From Bradyrhizobium tropiciagri (lineage in GTDB: Bacteria; Pseudomonadota; Alphaproteobacteria; Rhizobiales; Xanthobacteraceae): 64,000 nt of DNA. Positions 25,653 through 34,171 of this stretch are shown here, one piece after another (within the stretch, counting starts at the first letter, position 1; each line of letters begins with the position of its first letter). The position numbers and the translations under genes are program-made. Below the pieces are notes generated by a model, which saw only the letters and a program-made list of their open reading frames with translations, was not told the origin of the DNA and searched no databases. The stretch lies in the NCBI RefSeq assembly GCF_018130545.1, contig NZ_JAFCKF010000003.1:62001-126000 (forward strand). The letters are read 5' to 3'.

Positions 25653-26025
25653 CGAAGACGTTCTCTGTTCGCAGAGCGGGTGGAATTCGCGATCATTCCA
25701 CATTCACAACTGTCGTCCCTGCGAAAGCAGGGACCCATACGCCGCGGCGGATGTTGTGAACGGGAATCGTCATTCCAGCGTCGTTCAACAATGACCATTC
25801 GTGGTTATGGGTCCCTGCTTTCGCAGGGACGACGCCGAGTGTGTAGCGCGAAAGCGAAGACCATCGTGCTTGCCTCGGATCAAAGTCGATGGGTTTCGCT
25901 GCGCTCTACCCGTCTTACGTGCACCTCCGGCCCGAATATTGCTTTGCCCCGACGGTCACACCAGCTGTTATACTTCGCTGGCAAGATCGCCCGCAGATCC
26001 ACAATCCCTGCAAAACGAACAGGCA
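25653..26025. other. Repeat-bearing intergenic region (373 bases, no gene)
   Basis: The stretch between the SDR and the deacetylase. It holds the perfect 28-bp inverted repeat pair listed separately at 25712-25833 and about 190 bases of unremarkable sequence before the deacetylase start. No convincing gene or promoter was found. Confidence 0.5.
25712..25833. repeat. Paired 28-bp inverted repeat (REP-like)
   Basis: The arms 25712-25739 and 25806-25833 are perfect reverse complements over 28 bp. Each arm is itself a hairpin with stem GTCCCTGC / GCAGGGAC and a GAAA or TTTC loop. Spacing between arms is 66 bases. The structure is that of a REP pair. Confidence 0.85.
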
Positions 26026-27195
26026 ATGCAAAATCAACGTCCCGACCGTATCCGCAAGCTATTGGCCGACCTCGTCGCGTTCGACACGATCAGCGACCGC
26101 AGCAATCTGCCGCTGATCGACTACATCGAGCGCTATCTCGCCGCGCTCGGCGTCGGCAGTCAGCGCATCGTCGATGACACCGGACAGAAGTCCTCGCTGT
26201 GGGTCACGGTCGGCCCCGAGGACAAGGCCGGGCTCGCTCTATCGGGGCATACCGACGTCGTGCCGGTCGTGGGACAGGACTGGAGCCACGACCCGTTCGA
26301 GCTCGTCGAACGCGACGGGCGGCTGTACGGCCGCGGCACCACCGACATGAAGGGCTTTGTCGCGGTCTGTCTCGCGATGGTTCCGGAAATGCTCGCGGCC
26401 GACCTGAAGACGCCTATCAATCTTGCAATCTCGTATGACGAGGAGATCGGTTGCGTCGGCGTTCGCCCGATGCTGCGCGAGGTCGCGCGCAAGCCGATCA
26501 GGCCGCTCGGCTGCTTCGTCGGCGAACCGACCCAGATGCAGGTGATCATCGGGCACAAGGGCAAGCACGGCGTGCGCGCCACGTTCCGCGGGCTCGCCCG
26601 CCACTCCTCGATCGCGCCCGACGGCGTCAATGCGATCGAATACGCCGCCGATCTGATCACCGAGATCCGCCGCCGCGCCGAGCAGCTCGCGGCGAGGCGC
26701 GAGCGCGACAGTCTCTACGACGTGCCCCACTCCACGCTGCTGACCAGCGTCGTGCATGGCGGCGCCGCGCTGAACATCGTGCCCGATCATTGCGCGGTGG
26801 ACTTCGAATGCCGCGGCATCGGCATTACCGAGTCGCGCGAGGTCACCGATGCGATCGTCGCTTGGGCCAAGGCCGAGATCGAACCGAAGATGCGCGCGCG
26901 GCATCCGGACTGCGGCATCGACTTCGAGGAAATCCTCGACTACCCCGCGCTCGACACCGCGGCCGACGCGCCCATCGTCACCCTCGCCAAGCAATTCGCC
27001 GGCCGCAACGACCACGCCAAGGTCGCCTTCGGCACCGAGGCCAGCCTGTTCGTCAGCATGGCCGACGTGCCGTCGGTCGTGGTCGGCCCCGGCTCGATCG
27101 CGCAGGCGCACACGCCGGATGAGTTCGTCGAGATGTCGCAGCTCGAGGCTTGCGGCGATTTCGTCGCGCGGCTGATCGCGCATTGCGCGAAGTGA
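26026..27195 (+). CDS. argE: Acetylornithine deacetylase (M20 family)
   Basis: This 389-residue dinuclear-zinc M20 hydrolase should release acetate from N-acetylornithine in arginine synthesis. Metal and catalytic motifs are SGHTDVVPV, YGRGTTDMKGF, YDEEIGCVG and FGTEASLF near the end. GHKGKHGVRATFRGLARHSS opens the lid domain. The chosen ATG (26026) gives the usual N-terminus MQNQRPDRIRKLLADLVAFD. The ribosome site is weak. Other arg genes are not adjacent, so a related N-acyl amino acid deacylase cannot be excluded. Confidence 0.88.
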   Translation: MQNQRPDRIRKLLADLVAFDTISDRSNLPLIDYIERYLAALGVGSQRIVDDTGQKSSLWVTVGPEDKAGLALSGHTDVVPVVGQDWSHDPFELVERDGRLYGRGTTDMKGFVAVCLAMVPEMLAADLKTPINLAISYDEEIGCVGVRPMLREVARKPIRPLGCFVGEPTQMQVIIGHKGKHGVRATFRGLARHSSIAPDGVNAIEYAADLITEIRRRAEQLAARRERDSLYDVPHSTLLTSVVHGGAALNIVPDHCAVDFECRGIGITESREVTDAIVAWAKAEIEPKMRARHPDCGIDFEEILDYPALDTAADAPIVTLAKQFAGRNDHAKVAFGTEASLFVSMADVPSVVVGPGSIAQAHTPDEFVEMSQLEACGDFVARLIAHCAK

Positions 27196-27206
27196 GGCGG
27201 CCAATT

Positions 27207-27288
27207 GTAGGGCGGATTAGCCGAAGGCGTAATCCGCCATCGTCACATACGGGCAGGCGGCGGATTACGCTTCGCTAATCCGCGCTAC
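27207..27288. repeat. Intergenic inverted repeat between convergent genes
   Basis: GTAGGGCGGATTAGCC...GTAATCCGCC (27207-27238) faces GGCGGATTACGC...CTAATCCGCGCTAC (27259-27288). The two units are near-reverse complements and each can fold alone. It sits between convergent argE and the EamA gene and could also act as a transcription barrier. Confidence 0.75.
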
Positions 27289-27295
27289 GAATTCC

Positions 27296-28210
27296 TTACA
27301 ACCCATCCGGCGGCAGGCCCGGCCCCGTTGCGGCCGGGCGGAGCTTGTCGCGCTTGCGCTCGCGGTAGAAGGCGTAGAGGCCGGAGGCCACGATGATCGC
27401 GGCGCCGGCGAGCATCTGCATGTCCGGCTTGTGGCCGAAGGCGAGATAGCCGGTTAGCATCGCCCACGGCAGCGCGGTGTAGCGGAACGGCGCCACCGCC
27501 GAGATGTCGCCGGTTCGCAGCGACACGATGATGCATTGGTAGCCGATCAGGATCAGCACTGCGGCGAGTGTGAGCAGGCCGAGGGCGTGGCCGGACGGCG
27601 CCTTCCAGCCACCGAGCGGCACCAGCACGACGGCCCCGGCCGTCGTGACAGTCACGGTGGTGAGCAGCGTGATGAACACGGTCGGCAGCTGTTTCGGGAT
27701 GCGGCGGGTGGCGAGATCGCGCACGGCGCAGAAGCCGACCGAGGCCAGCGCCAAGAGCGACGCCTGGCTGAAGCCTTCAGCGCCGGGACGGACGATCACC
27801 AGCACGCCGATGAAGCCGGCGGCGATCGCAAGCCAGCGCCGCCAGCCGACCGGCTCGCCGAACACCAGCGCCGCGCCGAGCGTGATGACGAGCGGCAGCG
27901 CCTGGAAGATCGCCGACGCGTTGGCGAGCGGGATCTGCGCGATCGCCGAGAGATAGGTCAACGTGCCGCCGATCTCGCCAAGCACGCGCAATCCGACCGG
28001 CCAGATCAACAGCGCGCTGAAGCTACGAAGTGCATCGCGATACCACGCCAGTGCGGCGACCAGCACCATCGCGACCAGGCCGCGGACCAGCAGGATCTCC
28101 CCGATGTTGAGCTCCGCCGCCACCGCCTTGGTGATGGTGTCGTTGGCCGTGAAGCTGGCCATGGCCGCAGCCATGAACAGGCTACCGCGAAGATTCGAAG
28201 AGAGGGGCAA
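27296..28210 (-). CDS. EamA/DMT family transporter
   Basis: This 304-residue inner-membrane protein shows about ten hydrophobic segments in two repeated halves of five, the drug/metabolite transporter layout, with the charged linker DLATRRIPKQ mid-chain. Such proteins export amino acids or other small metabolites; the substrate is unknown. The start is uncertain: the listed TTG gives MPLSSNLRGSLFMAAAMASF, while the in-frame ATG at 28174 would remove 12 residues. Neither has a good ribosome site. Confidence 0.87.
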   Translation of the reverse strand: MPLSSNLRGSLFMAAAMASFTANDTITKAVAAELNIGEILLVRGLVAMVLVAALAWYRDALRSFSALLIWPVGLRVLGEIGGTLTYLSAIAQIPLANASAIFQALPLVITLGAALVFGEPVGWRRWLAIAAGFIGVLVIVRPGAEGFSQASLLALASVGFCAVRDLATRRIPKQLPTVFITLLTTVTVTTAGAVVLVPLGGWKAPSGHALGLLTLAAVLILIGYQCIIVSLRTGDISAVAPFRYTALPWAMLTGYLAFGHKPDMQMLAGAAIIVASGLYAFYRERKRDKLRPAATGPGLPPDGL

Positions 28211-28327
28211 AATGAAAATGTCCGATCAGGACCAGGCGGGCAATATCGACCGGACTGAATTGCCAAAGCGACGCAGCGAACTCAAGTCACAGATGACTAC
28301 AGTGTGGAAACATGCCGCACGACGCAG

Positions 28328-28362
28328 AAGCGGCGCGAACCCTGGGGGATCGCGCCGCTTTT
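28328..28362. terminator. Hairpin downstream of the phosphotransferase gene
   Basis: A perfect 11-bp stem AAGCGGCGCGA / TCGCGCCGCTT with an 11-nt loop lies 5 bases after the phosphotransferase stop. The T tract is on the plus-strand side. In the minus direction the stem alone may act as a terminator. Confidence 0.55.
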
Positions 28363-28366
28363 CGGA

Positions 28367-29425
28367 TCAGACCGCACCGGCCTTCTGCGCGTATTCCCAT
28401 GACGCCTGCGACAGCGGCACGGTGCGCTTGGCCGATTCGAGGGCCTTGGCGTTGGCGGCGGTGCCGTCGCGGACGCGGCCCGCAATACCCTGCGTGATGC
28501 CGGCGAGGCGAAACAGATTGTAGGAGAAGTACCAGTTGAGATCCGGCACGGCCATGCCGGTGACGTTGCAGTAGATCTGCGCGGCCTCGTCCTGGCTCGG
28601 AATGTTCAACGCCTTGAGGTCGGCATTGGCGAGGCCCGGCATGGTCCACTGCATCAACAGATAGGTGAAGTCGGCCATGGGATCGCCGAGCGTCGACAAT
28701 TCCCAGTCCAGCACCGCCTGCACCCGCGGCTCGGTGGCGTGGAAGATCATGTTGTCGAGGCGATAGTCACCGTGCACGACCGAGACGCGCGTCTGCTCGG
28801 GCACCGTCTTCGGCAGCCACTCGGCGAGCTTCTCGAACTCGGGAATGTGCTGCGTCTCGGAGGCGCGATACTGCTTGGTCCAGCGGTCGACCTGGCGCGC
28901 GAAATAATTGCCAGGCTTGCCGAAATCGCCGAGGCCGATCTTCTCGGGATCGAGGATGTGCAGCTTCGCCAGCGTCTCGATCTTGCTGGTGAAGATTTTC
29001 CGCCGCGCATCCGGCTCCTGGCTCGGCAGCGTCGGGTCCCAGAACACCCGCCCCTCCTCCATCGACATGATGTAGAAGGCCGAGCCGATCACCGCATCGT
29101 CGGTGCACAGCGCATAGGCTTTTGCGACCGGAAAGTTCTGCTTGCCGAGCGCCGCGATGACGCGGAACTCGCGATCCACCGCATGCGCCGACGGCAACAA
29201 TTTACCGAACGGCCGGCGGCGCATCACATAGTTGCGGCCGGGGGTTTCGAGCTTGTAGGTCGGGTTGGACTGGCCACCCTTGAACTGCAGGACCTTGAGC
29301 GGGCCCTGAAAGCCCTCGACATGTTCCTTCATCCAAGCATCGAGGTTCGCCTCGTTGACGCGATGGCGCTCCTCGACTTCCCGTGTTCCGGAAAATTCTT
29401 CGTCTTTCCTGACGCCGTCCGCCAC
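28367..29425 (-). CDS. APH-type phosphotransferase family protein (acyl-CoA-dehydrogenase-associated)
   Basis: This 352-residue protein has the aminoglycoside-phosphotransferase-like kinase fold. It shows a nucleotide-loop region FKGGQSNPTYKL, the catalytic loop VVHGDYRLDNMIF and the metal motif LDWELSTLGDP. This family resembles the kinase domain at the N-terminus of ACAD10/11-type proteins, which act on 4-hydroxy acids. That fits the acyl-CoA dehydrogenase encoded just upstream on the same strand. I infer phosphorylation of a hydroxyacyl-CoA before dehydration, not antibiotic resistance. Confidence 0.88.
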   Translation of the reverse strand: MADGVRKDEEFSGTREVEERHRVNEANLDAWMKEHVEGFQGPLKVLQFKGGQSNPTYKLETPGRNYVMRRRPFGKLLPSAHAVDREFRVIAALGKQNFPVAKAYALCTDDAVIGSAFYIMSMEEGRVFWDPTLPSQEPDARRKIFTSKIETLAKLHILDPEKIGLGDFGKPGNYFARQVDRWTKQYRASETQHIPEFEKLAEWLPKTVPEQTRVSVVHGDYRLDNMIFHATEPRVQAVLDWELSTLGDPMADFTYLLMQWTMPGLANADLKALNIPSQDEAAQIYCNVTGMAVPDLNWYFSYNLFRLAGITQGIAGRVRDGTAANAKALESAKRTVPLSQASWEYAQKAGAV

Positions 29426-29453
29426 GATGACGCTCCCTCAACTCAGTTTTTAT

Positions 29454-29501
29454 GGAGCGCCGTGCGGCGCTCCCTCAATCAGGCTGGCACGCCAGCCTGA
29501 T
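29454..29501. repeat. Stacked hairpins between acyl-CoA dehydrogenase and phosphotransferase genes
   Basis: Two adjacent inverted repeats: GGAGCGCC-GTGC-GGCGCTCC (29454-29473) and ATCAGGCTGGC-AC-GCCAGCCTGAT (29478-29501). A further imperfect pair GAGCACGATG / CATCATGCTC follows to about 29562 and includes the dehydrogenase stop codon. Confidence 0.65.
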
Positions 29502-29558
29502 CTCGCTTTTCATTCTGAGCACGATGTGCGCGCGAACGCCATGCGTTCCGCATCATGC

Positions 29559-30791
29559 TCAATGCGACGTGTTTGCATACTTCCGAACTTCGAGCCTGGC
29601 AATGGCGCGATTATGCACCTCGTCCGGGCCGTCGGCGAGACGGAGCGTGCGGATGTGGGCATAGGCGCGCGCGAGCCCGGCATCGTCGGAGACACCGCCG
29701 CCACCAAACGCCTGGATCGCCTGATCGATGATCTTCAGCGCCATGTTGGGCGCAGCGACCTTGATCATCGCGATCTCGGCCTGCGCGGTCTTGTTGCCGA
29801 CCTTGTCCATCATGTCGGCGGCCTTGAGGCACAGCAGGCGGTTCATCTCGATGTCGGTGCGGGCCTCGCCGATGCGCTGCTCCCAGACCGAGTGCTCGAT
29901 GATCTTCTTGCCGAACGCGGTGCGCGAGGCGAGCCGCTTCACCATCTTCTCCAGCGCTTCCTCGGCCTGGCCGATGGTGCGCATGCAGTGATGGATGCGG
30001 CCCGGGCCGAGACGGCCCTGCGCGATTTCGAAGCCGCGGCCTTCGCCGAGCAGGATGTTTTCCTTCGGCACGCGAACGTTCTCGAGCAGCACCTGGGCGT
30101 GGCCGTGCGGCGCATCGTCGAAGCCGAACACCGGCAGCATCTTCTCGACCTTGATGCCGGGGGTGTCGAGCGGCACCAGGATCTGCGACTGCTGCTGATG
30201 CTTGGCGGCGTTGAAGTCGGTCTTGCCCATCAGGATCGCGATCTTGCAGCGGGGATCGCCGACGCCCGACGACCACCATTTGCGGCCGTTGATGACGTAG
30301 TGATCGCCGTCCTTCTCGATGCGGGTCTCGATGTTGGTGGCGTCAGAGGAAGCCACCGCCGGCTCGGTCATCAGGAAGGCGGAGCGGATCTCGCCGTCCA
30401 TCAGCGGCCGCAGCCATTTGCGCTTCTGCTCCTTGGTGCCGTAGCGGATGAACACTTCCATGTTGCCGGTATCGGGAGCGGAGCAGTTGAACACTTCCGA
30501 GGCCCAGGAGATGTGGCCCATTTCTTCCGACAGCAGCGCGTATTCGAGATTGGTCAGTCCCGCGCCGTGGAATTCATCGTCCTCATGCGAGGACGGCGGC
30601 ATGAACATGTTCCAGAGGCCTTCGGCCTTCGCCTTCTTCTTCAGATCCTCGAGGACCGGGATCACCTTCCAGCGCGGACCTTCGGCATCCTGCTTCTCAT
30701 AGATCGGCACCGCCGGGCGGACATGCGTTTTCATGAAAGCTTGAACGCGCTCCAGCCACTCCTTCTGCTTGGGCGACAGCGTGAAATCCAT
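29559..30791 (-). CDS. Acyl-CoA dehydrogenase
   Basis: This 410-residue flavoprotein has the family signatures [17 protein letters not shown] (flavin/substrate loop), [11 protein letters not shown] and the C-terminal [21 protein letters not shown]. It should introduce a 2,3-double bond into an acyl-CoA, and resembles the ACAD10/11-like group. I use the ATG at 30791, preceded by GAGGAGCG; a longer in-frame start 30 codons earlier is not family-like. The phosphotransferase gene follows in the same direction, and a TetR regulator is divergent. Confidence 0.93.
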   Translation of the reverse strand: MDFTLSPKQKEWLERVQAFMKTHVRPAVPIYEKQDAEGPRWKVIPVLEDLKKKAKAEGLWNMFMPPSSHEDDEFHGAGLTNLEYALLSEEMGHISWASEVFNCSAPDTGNMEVFIRYGTKEQKRKWLRPLMDGEIRSAFLMTEPAVASSDATNIETRIEKDGDHYVINGRKWWSSGVGDPRCKIAILMGKTDFNAAKHQQQSQILVPLDTPGIKVEKMLPVFGFDDAPHGHAQVLLENVRVPKENILLGEGRGFEIAQGRLGPGRIHHCMRTIGQAEEALEKMVKRLASRTAFGKKIIEHSVWEQRIGEARTDIEMNRLLCLKAADMMDKVGNKTAQAEIAMIKVAAPNMALKIIDQAIQAFGGGGVSDDAGLARAYAHIRTLRLADGPDEVHNRAIARLEVRKYANTSH

Positions 30792-30957
30792 GGGACGCTC
30801 CTCGTTTCCTAGACTTGGGCTTTGACTTTCGGCTTTGGGCCCTGCCGTTTGGACCCTGGCCTTTTGAACAACATTGTTCACCCCGCCTCCGCGGCTCGCA
30901 AGGGCGTTCGCGGAAGGACGGCGGTGGTGTGCCAGAATGACGTCCCCGCGCAGCGGA

Positions 30958-30986
30958 TTGACATTTCCGGCTCTTCAAACGATAGT
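30958..30986 (+). promoter_or_regulatory. Sigma-70 promoter of the TetR gene, overlapping its likely operator
   Basis: TTGACA, a 17-bp spacer, then GATAGT, 86 bases before the TetR ATG. The -10 box lies inside the palindromic region at 30974-31005, which suggests autoregulation. Confidence 0.6.
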
Positions 30987-31005
30987 TTCATACAAATGTT
31001 TGAAA
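30974..31005. promoter_or_regulatory. TetR operator candidate
   Basis: TTCAAAC (30974-30980) and GTTTGAA (30998-31004) form an inverted repeat. Inside it are CAAAC-GATA-GTTTC and CAAA-TG-TTTG. It lies in the divergent region between TetR and the acyl-CoA dehydrogenase and could repress both. Confidence 0.55.
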
Positions 31006-31072
31006 TGCAACTCCCCATCGTCTTCGTCATTCCGGCGCATCGCGCCGCGGAATAACGGAAAGGCTCTCAGCC

Positions 31073-31762
31073 ATGGCCAGCGATCACACCCGATCCGCCA
31101 TTCTCGCCGCCGCCGAACGGCTCTATGCCGACCGCGGCTTCGGCGACGTCACGCTGCGCGACATCGTCGCGGAGGCGAACGTCAACCTCGCGGCGGTGAA
31201 TTACCATTTCGGCTCCAAAGATGAATTGATCGCGGAGCTGTTCGTCACCCGCAGCATCCAGACCAACCGCGAACGCCTCAATGAACTGAAGGCGGCGGAA
31301 GAAGCCGGCGGCGGCCGCGCCTCGATCGAGGACATCATGCGCGCCCTCGTCGGCCCCACTTTGCGCGGCTGCCTCGGCCCGGATCGCGAGGGCTCGACCG
31401 CGGCGCGCTTCATGATCCGCGCCTCGATCGAATCGGTGCCGCCGATCCGCCGCATCAAGAATCGCGAAGTAGATCATTTGCGCAAATTCGCCGCCGCGAT
31501 GCGCCGCGCGATGCCTGGCCGCAACGACACCGAACTCTATTGGGGCCTGCACTTCGCGCTCGCGATGGCGCACCACACCATTCGCGAGAAGGAACGCCTG
31601 CTGCGGCTGTCGGAAGGCAAATGCGACCTCGACGATGTCCGCGCCATCATCGACCGCGTGGTCACCGTCTCGGTGATGGCGCTGACGATCGGCGACGTGC
31701 CGAGCAAGCCGGCCGCACGGCCGGTGCTGGTGCACGGCCGTCTGACGCGGCAGGATCTCTGA
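31073..31762 (+). CDS. TetR/AcrR family regulator
   Basis: This 229-residue protein has an N-terminal HTH (SAILAAAERLYADRGFGDVTL, then NVNLAAVNYHFGSKDEL) and a C-terminal helical ligand and dimer domain. The family usually represses divergent genes and is released by an acyl-CoA or other small ligand. Here the divergent unit is the acyl-CoA dehydrogenase-phosphotransferase pair, which makes an acyl-CoA ligand plausible. Confidence 0.93.
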   Translation: MASDHTRSAILAAAERLYADRGFGDVTLRDIVAEANVNLAAVNYHFGSKDELIAELFVTRSIQTNRERLNELKAAEEAGGGRASIEDIMRALVGPTLRGCLGPDREGSTAARFMIRASIESVPPIRRIKNREVDHLRKFAAAMRRAMPGRNDTELYWGLHFALAMAHHTIREKERLLRLSEGKCDLDDVRAIIDRVVTVSVMALTIGDVPSKPAARPVLVHGRLTRQDL

Positions 31763-31773
31763 AAGCCCCTGCC

Positions 31774-32169
31774 CTACACCATCGCGATGCAGTCGATCTC
31801 GATGTCGAACGGCCCGGTCCATTCCGGGATGCAGACGAAGATCCGCGCCGGCAGATCATCCGCGAAGTATGTCCGGTAGACCGCGTTGAAGGTCGCGAAG
31901 TGTTTCGCCGACGTACAGAAGATGTTGCACTTCATCACGTTGTCGAACGAGGCGCCGGCGGCCGCAAGACACTGCTTGAGCTGCTCCATCACCAGCTCGC
32001 TCTGCCGCTCGATCGAGGCCCCGGTGGCGATCTCGCCGGTTGCCGGATCGAATGGCGGCAGACCGGAGACGAACACCATGTTGCCGGCGCGGGTGACCGC
32101 CGACGCCGGCGCCTTCCAACGCTCCAGCCAGCTCGAGATCGGTTCGACGCGGATCACTTCCCGTTTCAT
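31774..32169 (-). CDS. RidA/YjgF/Rid family protein
   Basis: This 131-residue protein matches the Rid fold (VTRAGNMVFVSGLPPFDPATG, then QLKQCLAAAGASFDNVMKCNIF). Rid proteins hydrolyse reactive imine or enamine intermediates, but the archetype's catalytic Arg is not certain here, because the region reads DDLPARIFVCIPEW. I start at the ATG at 32169 with GAAGGTG upstream, not at the GTG three codons earlier. It converges on the TetR gene. Confidence 0.87.
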   Translation of the reverse strand: MKREVIRVEPISSWLERWKAPASAVTRAGNMVFVSGLPPFDPATGEIATGASIERQSELVMEQLKQCLAAAGASFDNVMKCNIFCTSAKHFATFNAVYRTYFADDLPARIFVCIPEWTGPFDIEIDCIAMV

Positions 32170-32271
32170 GATTGGCACCTTCGATGGGGATCGATGGCGC
32201 CAATCTAGCAGGCTGGTGTCAATGATGCTTCGATGCGAGTCGAAGTATTGATGAAGCCGACTGCTCTATCA

Positions 32272-32400
32272 CCGTCATCCTGAGGTGCGAGCCTTGCGGC
32301 GCAATTGCGCCGCTGGGCGAACCTCGAAGGATCGACGGCCCCACTCTGGCCGATTCATCCTTCGAGGCTCGCCGAAGAGGCTCGCACCTCAGGATGACGG
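32272..32400. repeat. Nested 22-bp inverted repeat element
   Basis: The outer arms 32272-32293 and 32379-32400 are perfect reverse complements over 22 bp. Inner arms CCTCGAAGGAT and ATCCTTCGAGG form a second pair. It fills most of the gap between the RidA and CoA-transferase genes. Confidence 0.85.
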
Positions 32401-32430
32401 AGATAGATGCCCGGCCGGCTTCAATCCCGC

Positions 32431-33657
32431 CTACAGAATCCCCTGCGCCTTCAGGCCTTCGACCTTGGCGTCGTCATAGCCGATGGTCGCCAGCACGTCC
32501 TTGGTGTCGGCACCGAGCAGCGGCGGGGCGCGATATTCGGTGATCGGGGTGCCAGAGAAGGTCAGCGCGTTGCGGATCAGCGACAGATCCGGCTCGAAGG
32601 GATGGTCGACTTTCACCCGCATGCCGCGCGACTGCACGTGCGGATCGCTGAACACCTGCTCGAAATTGTTGATCGGGCCCGACGGCACGCCGGCCTCCTC
32701 GAGCTTGTCCAGCCAGTAAGCCACCGGCTGCTTCAGGAACAGGCCGGCGAAGATCGCCATGATCTCCTTGCCGTGCACGACGCGGTCGTTGTTCTTGACG
32801 AAGCGCTTGTCATTCGCGAGCTCGGGTTCGCCGAGCACCGCGCAGGTGCGCTGGAACTGGCCGTCATTGCCGACCACCAGCATCAGCTCGCCGTCGGTGC
32901 AGCGGAACACGCCGGCCGGCATGCCGCCATTGCCCCAGGTGCCGCGGCGCGGCGGCATGTTGCCGTTGACGAGGTAGATCTGCAGCCAGTGCGACAGCGA
33001 GGCGATCACCGTATCGAACAGGCAGACGTCGACATGCTGCCCTTCGCCGTTGTTGGCGTCGCGGTGATAGAGCGCCGACAGAATCCCGATCGAGGTGTTC
33101 ATGCCGGTCATGTAGTCGACGATCGAGGGGCCGACCTTCATCGGGCCCGCGCCGGGTTCACCGTCGATATGGCCGGTCACGCTCATCAGCCCGCCCATCG
33201 CCTGCAGGATCGCGTCGTAGCCGGCGCGCGTGGCGTAGGGGCCGGTCTGGCCGAAGCCGGTGACCGAGCAATAGATGATGCCGGGATTGATCTGCTTGAT
33301 GGTCTCGTAATCGAGGCCGTAGCGCTTGAGGTCGCCGACCTTGTAGTTCTCCATCATCACGTCGACCGACTTGGCGAGCTCGCGGATGATCGCCTGCCCT
33401 TCGGGCTTGGCGATGTTGACGGTGACGGACTTCTTGTTGCGGTTGGCGCAGAGGTAGAACGAATTGTTGTTGTTCGCCTTGCCTTCGGGATCTTTGAGAT
33501 AGGGCGGGCCAAAGGCGCGAGCATCGTCGCCGCCGCCGGGCCGCTCGATCTTGATCACCTCGGCGCCGAGATCCGCCAGCATCTGGGCCGACAGCGGGCC
33601 CGCGAGCACCCGCGTCAGGTCGAGAATCTTGATGCCCGAGAGTGGCAGAGCCGACAT
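32431..33657 (-). CDS. CaiB/BaiF family (class III) CoA-transferase
   Basis: This 408-residue protein has the class III features LDLTRVLAGPLSAQMLADLGA and IKIERPGGGDDAR near the N-terminus, and GQHVDVCLFDTV. The catalytic Asp expected in the family lies in the VGPSIVDYMTGM region. It moves CoA between carboxylic acids. The ATG at 33657 is preceded by GGAGGAA. The longer open frame upstream is not family-like. The physiological acids are unknown. Confidence 0.92.
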   Translation of the reverse strand: MSALPLSGIKILDLTRVLAGPLSAQMLADLGAEVIKIERPGGGDDARAFGPPYLKDPEGKANNNNSFYLCANRNKKSVTVNIAKPEGQAIIRELAKSVDVMMENYKVGDLKRYGLDYETIKQINPGIIYCSVTGFGQTGPYATRAGYDAILQAMGGLMSVTGHIDGEPGAGPMKVGPSIVDYMTGMNTSIGILSALYHRDANNGEGQHVDVCLFDTVIASLSHWLQIYLVNGNMPPRRGTWGNGGMPAGVFRCTDGELMLVVGNDGQFQRTCAVLGEPELANDKRFVKNNDRVVHGKEIMAIFAGLFLKQPVAYWLDKLEEAGVPSGPINNFEQVFSDPHVQSRGMRVKVDHPFEPDLSLIRNALTFSGTPITEYRAPPLLGADTKDVLATIGYDDAKVEGLKAQGIL

Positions 33658-33925
33658 GAAGCATTCCTCCGATATCTTGCTAATCTTGATTATCCGGCGC
33701 CGGACTGGGCCCTGCCCGTGTTCGCGGCCGCCAGAGCTTGCCGATACACCATTTTGGTGTCGCGAGCACTGCATTGTCGGCATGAAGCCATCCCCGGACG
33801 GCCTATGTGCGGCGCACCGGCCGGAACCGGCCCTACCTCGTCCTGCCGCCACGCGAAATTGTGAAGATCGCCGACACCGATTTGTCTCAAGGCCGGCGGT
33901 ATCCTGCCGCGACGAGGAGGACACC

Positions 33926-34171
33926 ATGCGGACGATCATGACGGTTGGGCTGCTAACGCTGCTTGCGGCCGCGATGCCGACGGCCGACGCGCGCAGTGGC
34001 CACGGCCATGGCGGCGGGCACAGCCACGGCATGCATGCCGGCGGCGCCATTCGCGGCGGCGGATCTGCCGGCGACACGCGCCACGGCAACGACGCCTACA
34101 CCAAGGCGGCCTCTGACGAAGAGGACCGCCTGCTCAACAGCAAGCTGAAGAGCATCTGCCGCGGCTGCTAG
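33926..34171 (+). CDS. Small exported His/Gly-rich protein
   Basis: This 81-residue protein has a clean signal peptide (MRTIMTVGLLTLLAAAMPTADA), then a His/Gly stretch (SGHGHGGGHSHGMHAGG) with five His in about 14 residues. It ends with a charged helix and the cysteine pair CRGC. GAGGAGG precedes the ATG. The His cluster and terminal cysteines suggest metal binding in the periplasm. I do not know a named family. Its stop overlaps the convergent nasA stop by 4 bases. Confidence 0.8.
   Translation: MRTIMTVGLLTLLAAAMPTADARSGHGHGGGHSHGMHAGGAIRGGGSAGDTRHGNDAYTKAASDEEDRLLNSKLKSICRGC

Noticed and set aside
28367-29425. Aminoglycoside resistance kinase
   Set aside because: The fold is shared, but the neighbour is an acyl-CoA dehydrogenase and the sequence is of the ACAD-associated branch.
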